A stretch of 6,782 bases of DNA from a bacterium (GTDB taxonomy: Bacteria > Patescibacteriota > Minisyncoccia > Phycocordibacterales > SBAW01). Below, one piece after another: positions 1 through 3,846 of the stretch. The stretch lies in contig JAUSIO010000024.1 of assembly GCA_030647845.1 (NCBI GenBank), positions 1 to 6,782 of the forward strand, given 5' to 3'. The position numbers and the translations under genes are program-made. Positions within the stretch are counted from its first letter, which is position 1, and the number at the start of each line of letters is the position of its first letter. The notes below the pieces were generated by a model, which saw only the letters and a list, made by a program, of their open reading frames with translations, did not search any database and was not told the DNA's origin.

Positions 1-402
1 CTGCTCCGTATAATAGACAATCTTCTTGCCGTCGAAGGACCACGAGGGGAAGCCTTTTGCCGAACCCGGTGAATCCGCATCGTGCGTTATGGGGCACTCG
101 TCGGTACTCGATGCCGAGAATGCGTCCGGCGTTATCGCGAATAAGTTATTACCCTTCGGAACAAGGATGATGCCGGAGTCGGAGTCGGTCGTAGAGAGAG
201 TTGAGGTTGCGGACTCTGGCATCGGGGGGCTGCCGCCGAGACGCTCGAGGAGCGTGGGGAGGTAGGCCGCCGCGGCTGCGCTTATCGCGATGAGCAGGAA
301 AGCTCCAACCGCGTACGCGACATATTTCAAGACTGGCCGCTTCTCTGGTGTAGCAGAGGGAGGTGAAGGAGGGCTTGGCGGGGCAGAAGAAGGAGGCGGC
401 AT
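1..402 (-). CDS. Membrane-anchored extracytoplasmic protein, C-terminus cut by window edge; TolB/PD40-like motif
   Basis: The frame runs from an ATG at 402 to the left edge, giving 134 residues. Residues 2-19 are rich in Pro and Ser (MPPPSSAPPSPP...). A hydrophobic segment follows at about residues 25-48 (LKYVAYAVGAFLLIAISAAAAAY) after a KR pair, so it is probably a signal anchor with the rest outside the cell. A Ser/Thr-rich linker spans about 58-80. The last visible residues, FPSWSFDGKKIVYY (about 118-131), resemble the WSPDGKKI core of TolB/PD40 propeller blades. That reading is tentative because only one blade is visible. The start follows the stop of the preceding gene by one base, with only a weak purine-rich stretch before it, so translation is probably coupled. 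The Pro-rich tail and anchor match the layout of its neighbour, so both may act at the cell surface. Exact function unknown. Confidence 0.72.
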   Translation of the reverse strand, partial: MPPPSSAPPSPPSPPSATPEKRPVLKYVAYAVGAFLLIAISAAAAAYLPTLLERLGGSPPMPESATSTLSTTDSDSGIILVPKGNNLFAITPDAFSASSTDECPITHDADSPGSAKGFPSWSFDGKKIVYYTEQ

Positions 403-403
403 A

Positions 404-2125
404 TCATTTCTCGCCGATTAAGCTCAAGATGTCATCGGCTGTTTTGCTCGCATTGGTGAGGTCGTCCGCCTTGATATAACCCTCTAGTTTCTCGAGGAGC
501 GCACTAGCTTCCGATTTGCGATCCGGATGCGCCTGTATCCACGCAGGGAGGTCAGCCATAACTTTCTTAATCTTGCTCGCGGGAGAGGTGTCTGATGAGG
601 CGCTTACTGGCGCTTCTATGAGCGTCTCGCCCCGCAAAAACTTCTGATACGCCGCTATCGAGGAGGTACCGGTCGTTGCCTTGTCGAATGCGCTCCCCTG
701 GTCGCCCCAGCCGAACACGTCGACGTAGATGGCGCCGTGATTGAAGGCGCCGGCAAGATACCCCTCCATAGGACTCGCACTCGTTGTATCGCTAGCGTTA
801 AACGAGTTACCGAGGCCGACCGCTGTGCCTTCTGCAATACCCCACGGGCCGCCCCCGTTGGCATCAAGGAGTTTATAGAGACCGGAATAAAAGCCGGTCC
901 CATAGATACTGAAGCCTGGGTACGAATAGTCGTTGAAGGCGGTTGAGTGCGGGTTTTGTTTGTTGAAGTCGTGCGATGAGGCCGTTTGTCCATACGTTTG
1001 CTCACCGCCGTACGCGATGTGGGTGTAAACCTTCTCGCGTGGTATGCCGGCGTCGTAGAGCCCCTTGGTCCAGAGCACGATCCAATCGTTGACGACGCCG
1101 GCAAGCGCCGTGTCAAAATCTTTTGGGGGATTGTTGGCGCTGTAGCCGAGATTGTGGAGCGCGCAGTAGCCGTAGGTACCGTAGTAGATGCCTCCCTCGT
1201 CCTGTATATGCGTCTCCCAGCCAGCAATCACACCGGCGAAGAGATACTCCTTGTTTATGGATTTTAAGTGAGCAACGCCTTTCACAATCTCCGGACCCAT
1301 TACCTCCGTGGTCAGTCGCTTCACTTCCGCGATGATTACGGGGCTGTTGTAACACATCGGCGGCGCGAGGAAGTCGTTCGCTCCGTTTGCCACCCATCCG
1401 ATGATGCGGTGCGGCACTATCGTCCCCTTCCAATCGCTCCACTCGACGTTGTCTTTGACACTCCAGAGGTCCTTGCGCGCGGCCCAGAACATAGAGTCGT
1501 CGATGTGGAAGCCGACCGCGACGTCCTTCTCTTCGGCAATGGCGAACGCATCGTCTATTGATTGACGTACTTGTGCATCTGTCATATCGAAGGTGTAGGG
1601 GCCGAACATGATGCCGAGCTGGCGCTTCACGTGGTCGCCTCTCTCTCCTATCGCATCTACAATCTTGTCGATCGCCTTTTCATTCCCGGCTTTTGGTAGT
1701 AACTGGGGTTGCTGCATACTTCCGGTGGACGATGGGCCATATGTTCCGCCAGATTGGAATAGCAGATATTGAATGCCGTTATAGGTCGAAGTTGCGGTGC
1801 CCACAGGTGTTGAGGTCGCCCCCGGGCCAGTGAGCCCAAACAGGTGTGTTTTGAGAACCCACACTGCACCAACGATGATAACCAGACCGACTAGGGCAAT
1901 CGCAATAAGAGTCCAGTGAGTTTTTGTGGGTGTGGCAGAAGAAGCAGAAATCTGTTGTGGCGAGGCCACGGGCGGTGCGATGGTGGTCGGTGCAACTGTA
2001 GCAAACGCTTCTTGTATGTCCTGTTCGGTCCACCCCTGTGTCACAAGGACTTTTTTAATGTCTTCTTTTCCTACCTTTGCAGTAAGTTGCTGACGAATGT
2101 ACTCAAGGAGTTGTGGGGTGACCAT
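404..2125 (-). CDS. Membrane-anchored extracytoplasmic protein with putative TIM-barrel glycoside-hydrolase-like domain
   Basis: The protein has 573 residues. Residues 5-42 form a small helical domain (LLEYIRQQL...GWTEQDIQEAF) that I recall at the N-terminus of many CPR membrane proteins. A Pro/Ser/Thr-rich linker (45-69) and one transmembrane helix (71-91) follow, so the bulk is probably outside. Residues about 150-500 look like an alpha/beta barrel enzyme: strand-like segments end in FHIDDSMFW (206-214), FAGVIAGWETHI (296-307), VYTHIAYGGE (367-375) and PWGIAEG (427-433), with many aromatic residues as in sugar-binding clefts. Glu304 (WET) and Glu432 (AEG) lie about where retaining glycosidases of clan GH-A carry the acid/base and nucleophile; that assignment is inference. 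The C-terminus (517-573) is a helical tail. The ATG is preceded by TATAAT ending seven bases upstream and no Shine-Dalgarno sequence, suggesting a leaderless message. It probably forms an operon with the gene one base downstream. Substrate unknown. Confidence 0.72.
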   Translation of the reverse strand: MVTPQLLEYIRQQLTAKVGKEDIKKVLVTQGWTEQDIQEAFATVAPTTIAPPVASPQQISASSATPTKTHWTLIAIALVGLVIIVGAVWVLKTHLFGLTGPGATSTPVGTATSTYNGIQYLLFQSGGTYGPSSTGSMQQPQLLPKAGNEKAIDKIVDAIGERGDHVKRQLGIMFGPYTFDMTDAQVRQSIDDAFAIAEEKDVAVGFHIDDSMFWAARKDLWSVKDNVEWSDWKGTIVPHRIIGWVANGANDFLAPPMCYNSPVIIAEVKRLTTEVMGPEIVKGVAHLKSINKEYLFAGVIAGWETHIQDEGGIYYGTYGYCALHNLGYSANNPPKDFDTALAGVVNDWIVLWTKGLYDAGIPREKVYTHIAYGGEQTYGQTASSHDFNKQNPHSTAFNDYSYPGFSIYGTGFYSGLYKLLDANGGGPWGIAEGTAVGLGNSFNASDTTSASPMEGYLAGAFNHGAIYVDVFGWGDQGSAFDKATTGTSSIAAYQKFLRGETLIEAPVSASSDTSPASKIKKVMADLPAWIQAHPDRKSEASALLEKLEGYIKADDLTNASKTADDILSLIGEK

Positions 2126-2132
2126 ATAAAAG

Positions 2133-2138
2133 ATTATA
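2133..2138 (-). promoter_or_regulatory. -10 element (TATAAT) of the glycoside-hydrolase-like gene
   Basis: A perfect TATAAT reads on the minus strand and its last base is seven bases before the ATG at 2125. Transcription starting about seven bases downstream of the hexamer would begin at or next to the start codon. No convincing -35 hexamer lies 16-18 bases upstream. Confidence 0.6.
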
Positions 2139-2170
2139 CCCTAGAATTTTTTCGATAGAGCCAGAGTACG

Positions 2171-2587
2171 TCAACGGTTATCTATCGCCCGGTTTACCAG
2201 CATATCGGCGTGTTTGTTTTTTTCTCGCGGGATGTGTACAAAAGAATGGTGTGGCATTGCTTGTAAGAGTTTCTGTGCATGCAAAAAATATTCTTTTAAG
2301 TTCGGTGCCTTGACTTTGTAGCGGCCCTGCATCTGGCGGACTATAAGCTCGCTGTCCATTTTTATTTCAACCTGCATACCACCGAGTTTTTTACCAAACA
2401 GTTTGTGCGCCGCGCCGAGCGCGCGCACGAGCGCCTCGTACTCGGCAACATTGTTAGTGGTCTCTCCAACGTAGTCCGAAATTTCTTTTAGTACCTTTCC
2501 TTCCGCACTAAAAATAACCGCGCCCGCGCCCGCGCTACCCGGGTTCCCCCGTGCACCCCCGTCGGTAAAAATAGTAATTTTTTCCAC
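2171..2587 (-). CDS. rnhA: Ribonuclease HI family protein
   Basis: The 138-residue product is a complete RNase HI-fold protein, which cleaves the RNA strand of RNA-DNA hybrids (R-loops, Okazaki primers). The four metal-binding acidic residues are visible: Asp9 in TDGGARGNPG, Glu49 in TTNNVAEYEAL, Asp78 in KMDSELIV and Asp128 in KHADML. Asn-Asn before AEYEAL and the IPREKNKHAD ending are typical of the short RNase HI subgroup that lacks the basic handle loop of the E. coli enzyme. The length is normal for that subgroup. The start is GTG; the first residues (EKITIFTDGG) are already the first beta strand, so nothing is missing. It ends in TGA, 45 bases before the downstream minus-strand gene, which has its own -10 element. 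No clear promoter was found in the 65-base divergent gap. The symbol rnhA is by family; the exact subtype is less certain. Confidence 0.92.
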   Translation of the reverse strand: MEKITIFTDGGARGNPGSAGAGAVIFSAEGKVLKEISDYVGETTNNVAEYEALVRALGAAHKLFGKKLGGMQVEIKMDSELIVRQMQGRYKVKAPNLKEYFLHAQKLLQAMPHHSFVHIPREKNKHADMLVNRAIDNR

Positions 2588-2641
2588 GCTTGCAGGATAT
2601 CACGAAACAGGTACAGTGTCGGCAGAACGTGTACGTCAACC

Positions 2642-2647
2642 AGGAGG
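2642..2647 (+). promoter_or_regulatory. Shine-Dalgarno AGGAGG fixing the start of the 110-residue orphan
   Basis: AGGAGG ends five bases before an in-frame GTG at 2653. This favours GTG 2653 over the in-frame TTG at 2590, which would overlap the probable upstream control region of the divergent RNase H gene, and over the ATG at 2704, which lacks such a site. Confidence 0.7.
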
Positions 2648-2652
2648 AACAA

Positions 2653-2985
2653 GTGCGCAACGGAACAAGAGGTTTATCGAGTGCGCCAGGTAACCAGCCC
2701 GCGATGCTTACGCGTAACCAAAAGAGTTTGATTTCTCAGCTCAAAGCATGGCAGTTAACTCTCAACCACCTAGAAATACGCAGGAAGCCCGAGCAACTGT
2801 TTTATCAAGATTCACTATCACCCGACGAGATAGTGGACAAATTTGAAGAAGGACTTAACGACCGTCTACAAAAAGTAATCCGCAAAGCACGGATAGGTAA
2901 TACCGCAGAAGGCGAATATCTATGCGGAATGTTCGAAGGAATGACTTTTGTCTACGAAATTGATAAAATGAAAAAACTTCCCTAG
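2653..2985 (+). CDS. Hypothetical protein, 110 residues, mostly helical
   Basis: I do not recognise this protein. The start is GTG at 2653, chosen because a perfect AGGAGG lies five bases upstream. The first 17 residues look disordered; the rest is predicted by eye to be mainly alpha-helical and charged (KSLISQLKAWQLTLNHLEIRRK, then SPDEIVDKFEEGLNDRLQKVIRKARIG). No transmembrane segment or signal peptide is seen, so it is probably cytoplasmic. The closing part (GEYLCGMFEGMTFVYEIDKM) loosely recalls small phage or mobile-element proteins that end in a Gly-containing helix, but the resemblance is too weak to name. Two features support a real gene: the Shine-Dalgarno sequence and a good intrinsic terminator beginning three bases after the stop. 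It is transcribed away from the RNase H gene and towards the transposase unit. Confidence 0.66.
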   Translation: MRNGTRGLSSAPGNQPAMLTRNQKSLISQLKAWQLTLNHLEIRRKPEQLFYQDSLSPDEIVDKFEEGLNDRLQKVIRKARIGNTAEGEYLCGMFEGMTFVYEIDKMKKLP

Positions 2986-2987
2986 AG

Positions 2988-3017
2988 TCCGGCACGTGTG
3001 TCGGATTTTTTCTTTTT
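2988..3017 (+). terminator. Intrinsic terminator after the 110-residue orphan gene
   Basis: TCCGGCA-CGTG-TGTCGGA forms a seven-base stem with one G-U pair and a four-base loop (2988-3005), followed by TTTTTTCTTTTT. In the opposite direction the stem is not followed directly by a T run, so it mainly serves the plus-strand gene. It abuts the displaced recJ tail at 3018. Confidence 0.85.
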
Positions 3018-3071
3018 CTACAACACATCCACGATGCGCAGGCGGGGGGTGCCGCGCCAGTCGAGCTCGAG
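3018..3071 (-). pseudogene. Displaced copy of the recJ 3' end, with its own stop codon
   Basis: Positions 3019-3071 match 3845-3897, the real 3' end of recJ, at 52 of 53 bases. Read on the minus strand the copy encodes LELDWRGTPRLRIVDVL followed by TAG (3020-3018). Intact recJ has Ser where this copy has Thr (ACC against TCC) and ends in TAA. The copy is cut off from any start by the transposase unit, so it is a remnant. The simplest reading is that it is the original gene end, pushed away by an insertion that brought or created a second tail. It could also be part of an element that carries a recJ tail. Confidence 0.85.
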
Positions 3072-3074
3072 ATA

Positions 3075-3104
3075 AAAACCTAGAGGCGTCGCCTCTATGA
3101 TTTA
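3075..3104. repeat. 30-bp terminal direct repeat, left copy, with hairpin
   Basis: This is identical over 30 bases to 3817-3846. It contains the perfect inverted repeat TAGAGGCG-T-CGCCTCTA at 3081-3097. Its right end (3102-3104) is the TAA stop of the transposase on the minus strand. Read on that strand, the hairpin is followed by AGGTTTTT, so it may also act as a weak terminator. Confidence 0.9.
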
Positions 3105-3800
3105 TGCTTGGTACTTACCAAACTCACCAGACAATTCTTCGTAATAAGCACTTGCTTCGCTCAATAGGTCTGCAAGTGGCGACGACTCTCCCAATAACTC
3201 CATAGCTTCAAGGTCAAGCAGTTGTTTTTCCGGTCGGTTCTTCGATTTGTCAAAATAATCTTGCAGGCTCGAATACGGATATGCGGATAACTCCCTTTCC
3301 AAGTTGCGTAGATTTTTTACCCCACCCTTCTTCCAACCAGACGCGAGAACTTCTGCCGGATTTAAATGTATGTACCGTGCAACGCGCTGTAAGTATCTAT
3401 CGTTGGTAATATGTTTCGAGCGGAATGGTGTAACAAAAAGATTGCCGACCCTTTTTCTCTTTATATTGAAATACATCGTATATCCTGTAAAAACCTTATG
3501 CATAAATTTCGAGATTCCACCTTCTATATTTTCTCGCAACAACAAGTGAGGGTGATTACGCATGAGGCAATAGGCTCCTATACTCACAAAGGCGTCGCCA
3601 CGCGGCACAGAAAAAATAGCAGCGTGCGCAAGATGTTGGATACGACCGCGGTCAATTGTCTCCGTACTATTGGAAAGATATAACAATTCTGTAAATCTAT
3701 TAAAATCAGCCCCGTTTTCGAACACAATACGCTTATCCACACCACGGGTGAAACAGTGGTACCATTCATTCGGAGCAAGAGGCGTTCTTCTATATCCCAT
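3102..3800 (-). CDS. REP-associated / IS200-like Y1 (HUH) transposase
   Basis: The 232-residue protein belongs to the Y1 transposase family (TnpA_REP/RAYT type), which nicks single-stranded DNA at hairpins and forms a covalent tyrosine-DNA intermediate. Visible marks are the opening PLAPNEWYHCFTRGVDKR (8-25), the metal-binding HUH-type motif as NHPHLLL (His83, His85), the helix FTGYTMYFN with candidate nucleophile Tyr107 (Tyr110 is the alternative), then GNLFVTPFRSKHI and YLQRVARYIHLNPAEV. The length is typical and no frame break is seen. ATG 3800 is chosen because an extended -10 (TGTTATTCT) ends six bases upstream; a TTG at 3818 is possible but lies inside the repeat. The TAA stop is formed by the left repeat. 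No TnpB-like accessory gene is nearby. The likely DNA targets are the flanking hairpins, by analogy with the family. Confidence 0.9.
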   Translation of the reverse strand: MGYRRTPLAPNEWYHCFTRGVDKRIVFENGADFNRFTELLYLSNSTETIDRGRIQHLAHAAIFSVPRGDAFVSIGAYCLMRNHPHLLLRENIEGGISKFMHKVFTGYTMYFNIKRKRVGNLFVTPFRSKHITNDRYLQRVARYIHLNPAEVLASGWKKGGVKNLRNLERELSAYPYSSLQDYFDKSKNRPEKQLLDLEAMELLGESSPLADLLSEASAYYEELSGEFGKYQA

Positions 3801-3806
3801 CTTTGT

Positions 3807-3812
3807 AGAATA
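3807..3812 (-). promoter_or_regulatory. Extended -10 element (TGTTATTCT) of the transposase gene
   Basis: TATTCT reads on the minus strand with TG one base upstream, the extended -10 form. It ends six bases before ATG 3800, so the message would be leaderless or nearly so. It lies between the right repeat and the gene, within the mobile unit. Confidence 0.4.
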
Positions 3813-3816
3813 ACAC

Positions 3817-3846
3817 AAAACCTAGAGGCGTCGCCTCTATGATTTA
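3817..3846. repeat. 30-bp terminal direct repeat, right copy, with hairpin
   Basis: This copy is identical to 3075-3104, with the hairpin TAGAGGCG-T-CGCCTCTA at 3823-3839. Its right end (3844-3846) forms the TAA stop of recJ on the minus strand, directly after the last leucine codon. Read from recJ, the hairpin is followed by AGGTTTT, so it could weakly terminate recJ transcription before the transposase gene. Confidence 0.9.

Larger units (their letters stand above)
3075..3846 (-). mobile_element. Transposase unit (REP-associated/IS200-like) bounded by 30-bp direct repeats
   Basis: The unit is a single Y1 transposase gene between two identical 30-bp repeats in the same orientation, each with a GC-rich hairpin. 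IS200/IS605 elements also have subterminal hairpins on one strand at both ends, and REP-associated transposases sit among similar palindromes; which type applies here is undecided. The unit is more AT-rich than recJ by hand count (35% G+C at 3421-3480 against 52% at 4321-4380), which suggests transfer. Outside it lie two copies of the recJ tail; the bases at 3072-3074 (ATA) belong to neither repeat. The transposase appears intact, so the unit may still be active. Confidence 0.75.

Noticed and set aside
26..265. A 79-codon plus-strand frame at the left edge
   Set aside because: It is antisense to the membrane protein reading frame, which has a clear anchor and propeller-like motif.
655..1227. 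A 190-codon minus-strand frame inside the glycoside-hydrolase-like gene
   Set aside because: Its product is low-complexity Arg/Ser/Thr/Pro, has no motif, and lies entirely inside a well-supported gene in another frame.
2590..2617. Possible promoter TTGCAG-N16-TACAGT for the 110-residue orphan gene
   Set aside because: Both hexamers match the consensus poorly (3 of 6 and 4 of 6), so I do not list it as a feature.
3801..3818. Transposase start at TTG 3818
   Set aside because: The TTG lies inside the 30-bp repeat, and the extended -10 at 3807-3812 would then be inside the gene; ATG 3800 also fits the family start better.
3075..3846. CRISPR-like array from the two 30-bp repeats
   Set aside because: There are only two copies, 742 bases apart with a transposase gene between them; they are element ends, not an array.
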